From Glandiceps talaboti (taxonomy: Eukaryota; Hemichordata; Enteropneusta; Spengelidae), in NCBI RefSeq assembly GCF_964340395.1, contig NC_135561.1:9384732-9448731 (forward strand): a stretch of DNA of 64,000 bases, in the 5' to 3' direction. Below are positions 1 to 11,405 of the stretch, piece after piece; positions within the stretch are counted from its first letter, which is position 1; every line of letters begins with the position of its first letter. The notes beneath the pieces were generated by a model that had not been told where the DNA came from, ran no database searches, and saw only the letters and a list, made by a program, of their open reading frames with translations. A program made the translations under genes and the position numbers.

Positions 1-2452
1 ACTTCCTTATTTAGAATAATTTTTTTTCTGTTCCCGATGACGTGTTTTAGGCAGGTACACGTGTTTCCTCGGGCTATAGTCTACATAAAAGTTGAATGCC
101 TGTTAGGCTATAGATATATAGTTTCTTCATTCTGTTAAATGATGCCCAGATTGGTGAATATATGAGAGCTCTAATAATACGATAAAACATTTCTTGAATG
201 TTTATCTAAAGAATTATTATTGAGTTAAGGTTTAAGTGACAGTATACAGTATCTATCAGAATTCTATTTCCATCAGTTCTACAGTTAGGAAATGTAACAA
301 TTTACAAATTTGTAGGCTCCCCCTCTCCTCTCGAAAATTGTTAATACCTGGCAAATGAAACTTCAGAATTATTTTAGCCCTTCTGTTACCTACACTACAG
401 TGGAGATATAAAGTTATTCAAAATAAATGATGGCCAACTACAATAACAGTCCACATGAGATTCCCTTACAAAGGATGTGGATTTCACATACATAAGGAGA
501 TGGTTCATAATGAGCTCCAACCTATACATGGAGGTAGTTAGCCAGCCACCTTCCAACTTGATTTTGGAGCACATTATCACCATGATTGCTACTGATTGGG
601 AGGAGACACCTATAAAGGTGAAAACCTTTCCGAAAATAAGACCATGTACGATCCCATAAAATATCAAACCAAGGACATAATTTAAATCTTACAATGCCTG
701 AATGTGGTATTGTTACGTTCTAGGGTAGCTTAATATAATGTTTCAGTGTCTAAGTATGGTAGTTGTGAACAGATCGACAGAACGTAAATGATTCTCCACT
801 TTAACTGTCTTTCTTGGGTACCAGGATCTACGAGCTTGTCTAAGTTAGGAATTAGCTACACAGGTATCGCCACATACACGTCTTACACTCAGGCAGAGAG
901 AGACACCGCACACCAACAGTTGCGTTGTAATCAAAATCTTAGAGTAGTCTTTATTTCTCCAAGTCCCTAACATAAAAGTTCTAGTTGTCACATTGAAAAT
1001 AAGGTGATGTCATCTTTGTAAATATAACTCGTTATAATTAAATGATCTCTCACCTAGATTCATTGTTCTAAAAGATACGGTGAACTTTCCACCAGAATAT
1101 TTAAGATTGAGATTCAAGATCATGTCATATGTAAATTGTTCACGTGTAAGATCATGTCATTGGAAAATTAAGTATTAATCTGAATTCGATGATAAACAAG
1201 TTATCTTGTTTACAAGAACTAATCTATGTTGTTTTAATCAAAACACTTGACATTTGTTATCTACTAGAGATAAAAGTAATTAGTACAGGATTAGTAGATA
1301 AATCAACATATTATTAGATCATGCTGTTGTTATCTCCTGTTTGTGAGTAAGTAGTATTAATGTGAATTTTACGTTAATTTAGGTAAAATATGCCAAAGTT
1401 CCGAATATGATATTTCTGGATCGTAACAGTATTATTAAAATACCAGAATTGAGACAATTATACTTAGTATGCAGTATGTATTATCTGGTTATGAAGTGTA
1501 TTTTGTTGTGGCAAAGCTGAAATATATTTTGCAGATCTGCACTTGGTAGATGACATTTTCTGAACAAATAAAATCACAAATAAAGAGCAAAACAATGACT
1601 TCTCTATCATCTTCCCATTGTTGTGAATTTCGCTATATAAATAAATCCCCTTTAATAATTTTGAAACAAAGTGTGCAAAGTAGTCCAGCAGCCATTTACT
1701 GATATGTGACGCCTGCATGAGGATATATTGCCCATCACCAAAATTTAAAAAAAAAAATGAAATGCCAAAATATGGGTAGGTTAAGGCCCGTTGGGCAGCT
1801 TTTTTTCATTTTTTCTGGCCTAATGGGCTTTCATAAAAAAGTAATGAGAAACATAAAACAATAAGTGTCACTGTAACTAAACTTTCAGCGAAATATAAGC
1901 CATACCGGTACGAAAATGCCGCGCTACGGTAGGTAAGAATAGACGTGATGCGAGACACAAAGTTTATCAATCTTTAGCTACACTGTATCAAATATATGAA
2001 CATGTGGTGACTTGTATGAGGCCAAATACAAAATAGTTGTTTGGTTCCGATTACCCGATCCCACCTAGATTTTCACGCAGGCCCTAAACCTTTTTTTAAA
2101 ATTATAATGAAATCGCGAAAATCGTGAAGTCTCGCAAGACATTATAAAACTGGCATTATAAAACTATTCTTCCAATCTATATCTGTAATGGCTGTACATC
2201 TGATAGGAAGAAATAAACAACACAGAGATCATTGGGAATGGAAAACCTGAACTAGACACTCACACAAATATATATTATAATAAAATAAAATAAAAAATCT
2301 ACCTACCCAACGTATTTTAAAATTAAATGTAATCTGAACACACATTTTTTTACGCCTGAACTACGCTAACGTGATACATTAGTATAGCCCAGCGATGCAA
2401 CCACCAGCCTAATATTTATAGACATGAAGAAAGTGGAGAAACGTCAATTTGC
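1..2452. other. No gene recognised
   Basis: This is AT-rich non-coding DNA downstream of the GTPase gene. Around 1740-1830 is a short stretch (an A-run, then a 'ggcctaatggg' end) that resembles pieces near 28.65 and 29.4 kb and is probably a dispersed repeat fragment. The short open frames show no family features. Confidence 0.5.
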
Positions 2453-2650
2453 TGTGGTCACAGCAGGAGAACAGAGAGCGGCGGAGAGAATTCCAGAAAA
2501 CACGAACAATACTACGAGTATAGGTATACTATTATCAATGTTGTAGGTCAACAACCTTCCAAATCAAGGTCAGACTACAGATATGAATTACAAAGTGCAT
2601 TTTTTCTTTCGTATTGGGTCGCCGGGAAACTAAATTACCGGTGTAGGTCA
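2453..2650. repeat. 199-bp block (copy 1)
   Basis: This is the same 199-bp sequence as at 9,773-9,970. The flanks here are unrelated to those of the other copy, which defines the ends of the block. Confidence 0.8.
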
Positions 2651-2709
2651 ACAAATAAGTTATGGGATTTAGACAACGCAACCTTTACGTTTAGCGGAGA
2701 ATATTATTA

Positions 2710-3391
2710 TTATTATTATTATTTTAATTCTTAAAGAACGCACTACACATACGTCTCAGTGCATTGTACACAACAAAGTAAAACACACAAAAAAACAAAA
2801 ACAAAATTAATGTTCATGAAACAAAGGGAATTAAAATGCAGTCAATACTCAGATCGAGGTAAGAACATCGCAAATATGTGACATTCAATGCTTTGTCTAT
2901 GGGCGGACTCTCATTGAAAGAGAAACATTTTTGAGATGTATGCTGCGGTCAATGATTAGTCCTCAGACATCACATTGGCATCGCTAACGATATCGGCCAA
3001 TATGAGTCTGCGGACGGACTTTCAAAACGTATCTGTGATAAAGCACTGAATTATTATTATTATTTTAATTCTTAAAGAACGCACTACACATACGTCTCAG
3101 TGCATTGTACACAACAAAGTAAAACACACAAAAAAACAAAAACAAAATTAATGTTCATGAAACAAAGGGAATTAAAATGCAGTCAATACTCAGATCGAGG
3201 TAAGAACATCGCAAATATGTGACATTCAATGCTTTGTCTATGGGCGGACTCTCATTGAAAGAGAAACATTTTTGAGATGTATGCTGCGGTCAATGATTAG
3301 TCCTCAGACATCACATTGGCATCGCTAACGATATCGGCCAATATGAGTCTGCGGACGGACTTTCAAAACGTATCTGTGATAAAGCACTGAA
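2710..3391. repeat. 341-bp perfect tandem duplication with SINE-like tail
   Basis: Copy A (2,710-3,050) and copy B (3,051-3,391) are identical at an offset of 341 bp. Each begins with an (ATT)n run followed by ttttaattcttaaagaac. Read on the minus strand, this looks like a SINE 3' tail ending in (AAT)n. The duplication is very recent or an assembly effect. Confidence 0.85.
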
Positions 3392-3833
3392 TTGCTGAAT
3401 TTCATTGAACCTGAAGATCTAGGTCAAAAGTTAATGTCTAAAAAGGAAAATCTGGCAATATCGGGGTTGATATTTTAATGCAGTCACCATGGATTAACGT
3501 TTTTGTTACTAGTAATTGGTAAATCGTGATTATTCACCACAAATATGGCTGCCATTGAGTGAAACGTGATTTGAGCACTAAAGGTAGCTGCGTTAACGAA
3601 ACAGCTGCCAAAAAAGAAACAATTTCTGTGTATTTGCGATACTAGAAGCTATGTCCTACTACGACATTTGACACATAGCACTACCGAACGAGTTGTCTGT
3701 CTTATATAGGTCACAACCCTAAAAAGAGTGGGTTATGGCTCCATATAACCAACCGAAATCAAGGCCTCTGATAGGCCAAGTCGGTCTAGCCGTAGTATAA
3801 AGCTACGTTACCACACGTTACAAAATGATGACG

Positions 3834-4440
3834 TTTTCAACATGGCGACCTCCACCAACACGTCACTCACTGTAGGGTCCAGGAAAGGTAAAAATTTTCC
3901 TTGATTTCTACTTTTCAGACCAACTTTACATTAGCATACAGTTTGCGTTCTGGGAGGAATGGGTTTAAGAGCTAGTATGGCAAGTCATTTTAAATACTTT
4001 CCATGTTGTGAAATGAAGAAATGCGTGAATACTTCAACCACTCCAACATGCATGGGCATAACACCCCATACGAATGCATGGTACATTGGTATATAGAACG
4101 GGCGAGAGTTTCAACGAATTCAGAGCTTGAATTTGTGTTTAGTGATATTAAAATACGGATATTTTGAGTATTATCGTAGTTTTATCAATACTAAGCTTAT
4201 ACATTCCTATGTTGTTAATGTTATTTATGCCCAAACCTATCGGAGTGGCTGAAATTATTCACGCATTTCTCCAAACAACATGGACAATATTTAAGATCAT
4301 TTGCCGTTCTAGTTCTTAAACCTATTCCTTTTCAGAATGCATATGAGAATATAAAATTGGTCTTAAACGTAGAAATCAAGGAAAATTCGTACTTTTCGAG
4401 CTTTGTACAGTGAGGTGATTGGAGGTTGCCATGTTGAGTA
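3834..4440. mobile_element. Foldback (MITE-like) element with ~220-bp inverted arms
   Basis: The left arm (about 3,834-4,068) begins caacatggcgacctcc and passes through ttttccttgatttctac. The right arm (about 4,224-4,440) is its diverged reverse complement. There is no coding capacity. The right arm also forms the left half of the tighter palindrome at 4,372-4,703, so the element has been partly duplicated in inverse orientation. Confidence 0.75.
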
Positions 4441-4703
4441 CGTGCTAACTTAAAGGCAGATAAAGCTAAGGAATCCGAGTGTATTCCTAGTAGTGCTAAT
4501 AGTATCGTAACCAAGGAGTCTATGTGTATTTCAGCACCACTAGGAATACACATAGACTCCTTGGTTACGATACTATTAACACTACTAGGAATACACTCGG
4601 ATTCCTTAGCTTTATCTGCCTTTAAGTTAGCATGTACTCAACATGGCAACCTCCAAACACCTCACTGTACAAAGCTCGAAAAGTACGAATTTTCCTTGAT
4701 TTC
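4372..4703. repeat. Near-perfect 332-bp palindrome
   Basis: Arms 4,372-4,530 and 4,545-4,703 pair about a centre at 4,537.5 with few mismatches and a 14-base loop. The outer ~80 bp are the end of the foldback element to the left. The inner part, with its repeated taggaatacac words, is unique to the palindrome. Open frames here are symmetry artefacts. Confidence 0.9.
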
Positions 4704-4705
4704 TA

Positions 4706-4736
4706 CCTCCCGTAAGGGTACGGGAGGTATTTTATT
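4706..4736. repeat. Hairpin 'cctcccgtaagg...gggagg' repeat end
   Basis: This short hairpin joins the palindrome to the Gypsy protease relic. The same type of hairpin closes dispersed repeats at 20.09, 34.31 and 41.33 kb, so it marks the end of a repeat inserted into the Gypsy element. Confidence 0.6.
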
Positions 4737-5033
4737 CCAATTCAAATCAGGGTCACTAGGCTTACTAACACCATCCACATTTCCTAATACTAAATCATAC
4801 ACAGGAGTCTCCATGCACATAGCTTCTACTTCACCTACATAAAAAGGTGTGTCAACCTCAATCCTAGCTATGGGAGCCTTTCTACACGTCCTGTCTATCA
4901 TGATATAGGTTCGTACTTCACCTGTCATTTGGTTATGTTTCACAGGATCCTTCCTTATTACAACCCCATTACAACTGCTGTCTCTCAACACGTTCACCTG
5001 CTGACCATTTACTACACGTTTAACAACTGGCAT
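4737..5033 (-). pseudogene. Ty3/Gypsy aspartic protease relic (element I)
   Basis: The minus-strand frame encodes a retropepsin-like domain. It has VLRDSSCNGVVI in the active-site position (DSS where DSG or DTG is usual), then TPFYVGEV and a late YDLVLGNV segment of the kind that closes Gypsy proteases. The frame then runs out of its domain into the hairpin and palindrome at 4.7 kb, so reverse transcriptase, RNase H and integrase are missing. It belongs with the gag pieces and the LTR just upstream on the same strand. The element is dead. Confidence 0.65.
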
Positions 5034-5034
5034 A

Positions 5035-6250
5035 TTATCGATATGAATAGTTTTCTGCTAAGCTAGTCATACTAATTACGAGTAATACATGGCCACATAT
5101 TAATTCCACATTACTTTTATCCTCTAAATTTAGACAGCCTCCTTTCTCACAACAGGGTTTGATAACTTGAGTACATGTTGCTACCTGTATGGTATCTGTC
5201 TCACCGTTAGGCTGATTATCCTGTTCAACCTGAATTGAACTTGCTACTCTGTGTAGACCCTTTGTTCCACTAGCCACAGTACTTTTACTCCAACAATTTA
5301 CACTATATGTCCCGTCTTTCCACAACTAAAACATCTTTCAATTCATGTTTGCCTAGTAGTATCTATCTCTTGATTTCCTGTCTCCCTACAGTATTACTCT
5401 TAGCACTTACAAATTCTGACCTTGGAATGTATTTTTCTGACTTTTGACCTGTTCTTTAGTGCCCACCTGTTCTCTTTAATCTGTATCTAGCTGCATATTC
5501 AGCCATGTCATTAATATTAGCAATCTCCCATTCACGTAGGAACAACGACAAGTCCTTATCACAGCAACTGAGAAACTGTTCTCTCACTAACATATCCTTC
5601 AACTTTTCATATTTTTTTCCACCTTGGCGAGTGCAGTCCACCTATCAAGGTAATGTTCTAACCTGGCTGCAAAATATGTAGCTGTTTCATGACTTTCTAG
5701 TCTACTATATCTAAATTTCACTCTGGAGCCTTCCTCATTCAACTGATAGTCAAGGCTTTCCCACTTCACAAAGCACTCAAACTAGTTGCCCAACCTAGCG
5801 TAGGCCACCCTTGACTTTCAGCAAACTTTTCAAAGCGATATACGTACGAATCCACGTGTCATTGTTTTCATCAAATGCTGGCAATTTTCGGGCACTCGCC
5901 TTCACCCTACTAGTATCTACTATATTTGCGTTTGCTGTGAGCCTTAACTCTTCCATTGTATGTGATGGTCCCTTTCCTCTCGGTCTCGTTGTTTCTGACG
6001 TTTTTTGTCATCTCTTTCTAACTGCCTTTCATCTTGTGCTGTTTGTTTCTGACAGAATTCTAATTCCTGCACTTCCCTCTCTTCAACAAACTGAATTAGA
6101 GCTATTCCGGTGTATCCTATTTCCTTTCCCAGAGCTACTTTTGCCCTGAGTATCCATGATGAATGAGCCAAAGCTAAACCCGTCACTTTATCTAATACTC
6201 CGAATACACTTACTCAGAATTTGAGCTATTTCGAACAAATATCCCCACAA
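5035..6250 (-). pseudogene. Ty3/Gypsy gag relic (element I)
   Basis: Several minus-strand pieces in shifted frames make up a gag gene. The N-terminal part (about 6,186-5,944) has a highly charged Glu/Arg/Gln helix (QELEFCQKQTAQDERQLERD). A central piece (about 5,641-5,456) has LKDMLVREQFL...LFLREWE, the SCAN-like pattern of Gypsy gag. A zinc knuckle follows near 5,330-5,290 (CFSCGKTGH...C), with a frameshift before its last Cys. At least two frameshifts break the gene. It lies between the LTR/primer site and the protease in the order expected of Gypsy elements. Confidence 0.65.
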
Positions 6251-6307
6251 ACTATCAATTTAAAACTTGAAATTGTTAAACCCACAATTTGGAGTTTGAA
6301 ATCCAAC

Positions 6308-6320
6308 TTCTGACACCAAT
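6308..6320 (-). other. Primer-binding site of Gypsy element I
   Basis: TTGGTGTCAGAA sits next to the inner LTR end, the position of the tRNA primer site. The same TGGTGTCAGAAGT word lies next to the LTR of Gypsy element II at 42.41 kb. Confidence 0.6.
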
Positions 6321-6844
6321 TGTCAAAAGATGGTCGAGTGACACACACATTTAAATGATAGAATGGAGTATTGTATAAATGAAGCGACAGAGAACAACAT
6401 CAAGATCTCAACCTACACCAACAGGACACTACGTTAAATTGGTGATGGACTACGGACATTGGCTGTACTTAGTACCGTGTAAAACGGGTGAGTTCATGAC
6501 TTGCGGATAATTGTATACAAGACAATACGGACTGGCTGACAGCCATTTGAGCTTCACATTGCGCGTGTACAACTGTTTGCTGCCACGTTGACTAGAATTC
6601 GCTAAATAATTAGTTAGTACCTGCCATCATCATAACTACGCATTTATAAGCTTTGTTCTTGATTTTGTGCAACCTGACAAGTGTATCAGGGATATATATA
6701 TAGCACGTTCCGTTTCACCTTATGTAATATTATTTTATGGTTAAATACAGTATTTTCAATTGATATGCTGTTCTCTGTCGCTTCATTTATACAATACTCC
6801 ATTCTATCATTTAGTTGTGTGTGTCACTCGACCATCTTGTGACA
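6321..6844 (-). mobile_element. 5' LTR of Gypsy element I
   Basis: In the minus direction the LTR starts TGTCACAAGATGG and ends TCTTTTGACA, giving TG...CA ends over 524 bp. The outer ~75 bp of each end are inverted repeats of each other, unusually long for an LTR. A primer-binding-like site follows directly (6,308-6,320, ATTGGTGTCAGAA). No 3' LTR is seen. Confidence 0.7.
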
Positions 6845-7040
6845 GCTCCTATAGGGCAACCCGATTGGGGTCCAATAGGACAGCCCTGTAGGTCCTTCCT
6901 ATTGGCGTCCAATAGGACAGCCCTGTAGGTCCTAGAGGGCAAACCTATTGATGTCAAATGAGACAGCCCTGTAGGTCCTAGAGTGCAACCCTATCGATAT
7001 CCAATAAGACAACCTTAAGTGCCCCAGAGAACAATCCTAT
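6845..7040. repeat. ~60-bp minisatellite, about 3-4 units
   Basis: The unit reads roughly 'ccaataggacagccctgtaggtcctagagggcaaccctattg'. It is repeated with divergence and is present again at 10,014-10,210 through the segmental duplication. Confidence 0.75.
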
Positions 7041-7897
7041 AGTCCAATAAAGCCCATTCAGTCAAACACAGTCCATACAGATAATGCCACCAAGCTGTTT
7101 CTTAGAAATATGCTTTTATGCTATAATTTTAATTGGAATAGAACTTCTTGGAAAAACCCACTGTGTCATTAGGACTTGTTTGGCATGTGGAAAACAGTAA
7201 ATTGTAACTACACATGAAGTTTAGCTAAATATGAGCCTTAGTTTGAAGGGATGTGTGTTGTTTCTCTCAGAATGTAGACTTTGCTTCAAGTAGTGCAGAG
7301 TGCATTTCACAAGAATTGTATCTTCTCACTGTATGGTAACAAGTGCAATCCAATTAGTTTATAAAATAAGCCAACTTAAAATGTGACCCTCCTCCTGGAT
7401 GGGTTTCTAAAATATATGACCCTCCCCCAATCCCCCTGGCCCACCCCTCATAATTACTGATGATTCCCTTTTATTGATTTCATAGTTGGACATATATTCT
7501 AGCATCACAAAGATATTTCCAAATATAGTTTACATCTGATAATATGGGGGTAGACACTCGAATGGAGTGCCCACATTGCATGTATTACATCTTTTTGAGT
7601 TATGTAATAGATATTGATTTTTAAAAAAATAACTACAAATATGGCCGCCATTTGGTCAAATTTGCATATACGAAAAAAGAATTGACGTGCATATGTCCTA
7701 CATGATATATCACCTTTGTGTCAGATTTGAAAGAAATCGGATATTGCATGTCTGAGAAAGGTGACATATGGACGGACGTATAATTACAGCGTGGCAATGC
7801 CATTGTCTTATTGCGATATATATACATGTTATGTTTGAGTGATATTGATATTGTCAAAATATCCATTATTACCCCTCAATTAAATCACAAGAAAGTC

Positions 7898-8235
7898 TCA
7901 CTCCGCTTTTTCGTCTTCATCCTTTGCCAAATTCTCCATGGCAACACCATGCCTCTTTAGAGTTGATGTTTCATGATGAGTGTCCCCTTGTATAAACACG
8001 GTTTTATGAATAAGGGCGTGAGATGTTGAAAGAATCTGATATAATAACGCCAGTACGTCTCGGTGATTAGTCTGAGATGTATAATCTTCAGTAGACTTGT
8101 AATTTTGTATTGGAAAAATGCGGGATTTGTCAATTCCTGTTGATTGGTGTACGGCCTTGATTTTTTCATTGATTACATCTTCACTTTGAAGCAGGTCCTT
8201 GTGTGTGATGATACAAAACAAAGGAATACTAGGAC
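7898..8235 (-). CDS. Terminal exon, copy 1: G4 and C-terminus of the IFI44-like GTPase
   Basis: This 338-bp exon begins after TTTATTTCAG with two bases that complete a codon left open by the G3 exon. It encodes SIPLFCIITHKDLL, where THKD is the G4 motif that reads the guanine base. It goes on to FPIQNYKS and DVLALLYQIL, a layout like the 'NYS/T...ALRQML' tail of IFI44/IFI44L, and ends in an acidic tail and TGA. A possible AATAAA signal on this strand is at 7470-7475. An almost identical exon lies at 11.07-11.41 kb. If transcription runs through both, this is the distal of two alternative last exons. The family assignment rests on motif layout recalled from known members. Confidence 0.75.
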
Positions 8236-9284
8236 CTGAAATAAATGGAAACAATCAGTCATTTGTAGCCATTTTAACTTGGCCTCTACTGCAGTTCCAC
8301 TGGCTTTTCTTACGTTTGATTAGTCTACTATTCCAAATGATTTTGTCAGAGACTTATTTTAGTTTAACAAGAAATTATTTGCCAAGTCAAGGTAGTACAA
8401 TTAGAAGCACAAACATGCGACATGAAGTTAAAATACCCAGAACAACTCTGCTAAATCTAAATGGGCCTTGTATGTAACTGATGAGCAGAAATTGCTCAAA
8501 GTAAATAAAGAATTGACTTGAATTCTATGTAAATCTATGATTCGCTTATAACCACATGTGACTTACGTTTGATGAATGGCCAATTCCAAGTGCCAAAGGG
8601 GTGAGGTCAATGTTTAATTCTCGGATAAAAAACTAAATTCTTTTACTTTGGAAGTTGTCATGGAGTTTGTCAATTTTACTTTTAATGAATCTCTTTAAAC
8701 TCCGAAATGCAAATATGGCTAAAAAGATATAAAAGATATCATCAAATTGAGAAATAAAAGGATTTTCATAATAGTAAATGCATGCCACTATAATAAAAGT
8801 AAAGTGTCAACAAAAGAACGATTTTTCTTAAGCTACATGACTTGTCGACTTTATATTCATATCACTACATACTGATTTGAAATTGTTTGAGCTGTCAGAA
8901 ACATGTTCAATTGTAGTCAATTTAGTTAGAAGGGGTGAAAAGCTATACAAAAATCCTATATCGAAATATTGATCTCACCCCTAAGTCAGTACGAAATTCG
9001 CTTATATTAAATTGCAATTGCTGATGCTAATTTTGTATTCAAATTACATTATTGTAGTATCTAGTTTGCCTTCTGTATCTACCTTGGTTGGTGTGGAGAG
9101 CTTCATGAGATAGTAACAACGGGAGAAATCTCGGATTCAAAGTCACAGCCATTAATATGAAAGTCACGAAATAGGTCAGTACAATATAGCTACTGTGGAA
9201 CATTTTTATCTGTCTACTACGGACCTTGATAACGCAATGTTTTCATTATACATTGTTAACATCTCTCACTGTATTGGTGGAATT

Positions 9285-9453
9285 ATTATATATAATCCCA
9301 TGAAATCAATGTTAGTTTTACGTCATAATGCTCTGAGTATGATTCCGCGGACTAATACAAATTCGAGCCGGTAGGCGAGAATTTGTAGTCCGCGGAATCA
9401 TACGAGGAGCATTATGACGTAAAACTAACATTGATTTCATGGAATTATATATT
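9285..9453. repeat. 169-bp palindrome (foldback element), copy 1
   Basis: The left arm runs from about 9,285 (ccatgaaatcaatgttag, then attccgcggac). The right arm mirrors it to about 9,453 around a short centre near 9,370. The arms match almost fully. It is a MITE-like foldback lying 1 kb upstream of the terminal exon, and is copied at 12,455-12,623. Confidence 0.8.
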
Positions 9454-9772
9454 TATCACATAAATAAGTATTTCCCCGTATTTTTCTAAAATTTTAAATC
9501 GTATTTTACGAATACTGCATCATTTCATCGCACTATATTCTTCATCGCGTATTAAAAAATGGCGCCCAATGGCTATGCAAATTACATAATCGCGTGACCT
9601 GTCGCGAGGTCAACCTTACCATATGTATGGTATCGGTCATACAGTTGTGTGGTTTCTCAACCAAAATTATCGGTTATAACCTTGCGATGTACATGTAATA
9701 TCGAATATAGTTTAAAACGTAAGTAGAATTGTCTGAATACGACTTTTGTGCCGTCATTTTAATAATATTTTC

Positions 9773-9970
9773 TGTGGTCACAGCAGGAGAACAGAGAGCG
9801 GCGGAGAGAATTCCAGAAAACACGAACAATACTACGAGTATAGGTATACTATTATCAATGTTGTAGGTCAACAACCTTCCAAATCAAGGTCAGACTACAG
9901 ATATGAATTACAAAGTGCATTTTTTCTTTCGTATTGGGTCGCCGGGAAACTAAATTACCGGTGTAGGTCA
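9773..9970. repeat. 199-bp block between the duplicated units (copy 2)
   Basis: This block is identical, as far as I can see, to 2,453-2,650. It starts TGTGGTCACAG and ends GTGTAGGTCA, so it has TG...CA ends like a small LTR. I see no target-site duplication at either copy. It sits exactly between the two ~2.97 kb units, which suggests a role in the rearrangement. Confidence 0.8.
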
Positions 9971-11067
9971 TTCTATCATTTAGTTGTGTGTGTCACTCGA
10001 CCATCTTGTGACAGCTCCTATAGGGCAACCCGATTGGGGTCCAATAGGACAGCCCTGTAGGTCCTTCCTATTGGCGTCCAATAGGACAGCCCTGTAGGTC
10101 CTAGAGGGCAAACCTATTGATGTCAAATGAGACAGCCCTGTAGGTCCTAGAGTGCAACCCTATCGATATCCAATAAGACAACCTTAAGTGCCCCAGAGAA
10201 CAATCCTATAGTCCAATAAAGCCCATTCAGTCAAAACACAGTCCATACAGATAATGCCACCAAGCTGTTTCTTAGAAATATGCTTTTATGCTATAATTTT
10301 AATTGGAATAGAACTTCTTGGAAAAACCCACTGTGTCATTAGGACTTGTTTGGCATGTGGAAAACAGTAAATTGTAACTACACATGAAGTTTAGCTAAAT
10401 ATGAGCCTTAGTTTGAAGGGATGTGTGTTGTTTCTCTCAGAATGTAGACTTTGCTTCAAGTAGTGCAGAGTGCATTTCACAAGAATTGTATCTTCTCACT
10501 GTATGGTAACAAGTGCAATCCAATTAGTTTATAAAATAAGCCAACTTAAAATGTGACCCTCCTCCTGGATGGGTTTCTAAAATATATGACCCTCCCCCAA
10601 TCCCCCTGGCCCACCCCTCATAATTACTGATGATTCCCTTTTATTGATTTCATAGTTGGACATATATTCTAGCATCACAAAGATATTTCCAAATATAGTT
10701 TACATCTGATAATATGGGGGTAGACACTCGAATGGAGTGCCCACATTGCATGTATTACATCTTTTTGAGTTATGTAATAGATATTGATTTTTAAAAAAAT
10801 AACTACAAATATGGCCGCCATTTGGTCAAATTTGCATATACGAAAAAAGAATTGACGTGCATATGTCCTACATGATATATCACCTTTGTGTCAGATTTGA
10901 AAGAAATCGGATATTGCATGTCTGAGAAAGGTGACATATGGACGGACGTATAATTACAGCGTGGCAATGCCATTGTCTTATTGCGATATATATACATGTT
11001 ATGTTTGAGTGATATTGATATTGTCAAAATATCCATTATTACCCCTCAATTAAATCACAAGAAAGTC

Positions 11068-11405
11068 TCACTCCGCTTTTTCGTCTTCATCCTTTGCCAA
11101 ATTCTCCATGGCAACACCATGCCTCTTTAGAGTTGATGTTTCATGATGAGTGTCCCCTTGTATAAACACGGTTTTATGAATAAGGGCGTGAGATGTTGAA
11201 AGAATCTGATATAATAACGCCAGTACGTCTCGGTGATTAGTCTGAGATGTATAATCTTCAGTAGACTTGTAATTTTGTATTGGAAAAATGCGGGATTTGT
11301 CAATTCCTGTTGATTGGTGTACGGCCTTGATTTTTTCATTGATTACATCTTCACTTTGAAGCAGGTCCTTGTGTGTGATGATACAAAACAAAGGAATACT
11401 AGGAC
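11068..11405 (-). CDS. Terminal exon, copy 2: duplicated G4 exon
   Basis: This is a second copy of the terminal GTPase exon, 3,170 bp from the first and with the same acceptor, reading frame and stop codon. I see no base difference between the two exons. In transcript order it comes first, so it would normally be the one spliced to the G3 exon and would make copy 1 redundant. It lies inside a ~2.97 kb near-perfect duplication that could be a recent segmental event or an assembly artefact. Either exon alone gives a complete GTPase. Confidence 0.65.

Larger units (their letters stand above)
6801..9772. repeat. Tandem segmental duplication, unit 1
   Basis: This unit repeats at 9,970-12,943 at an offset of 3,169-3,170. 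I noticed only three differences: a one-base indel near 7064/10234, g/a near 8569/11739, and c/t near 9114/12284. The unit starts inside the Gypsy LTR and holds the 60-bp minisatellite, the terminal GTPase exon and a palindrome. It therefore carries about 42 bp of LTR at its start. Confidence 0.9.

Noticed and set aside
2700-3400. CRISPR-like or regulatory direct repeats
   Set aside because: A simple 341-bp tandem duplication with no spacers; the genome is eukaryotic.
4332-4842. Two mirror-image open frames of 73 and 106 codons
   Set aside because: They arise from the palindrome, so they are copies of each other on both strands and not genes.
9746-10060. 104-codon plus-strand frame over the 199-bp block
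   Set aside because: It crosses the junction of the block and duplication unit 2, so it is a chance fusion.
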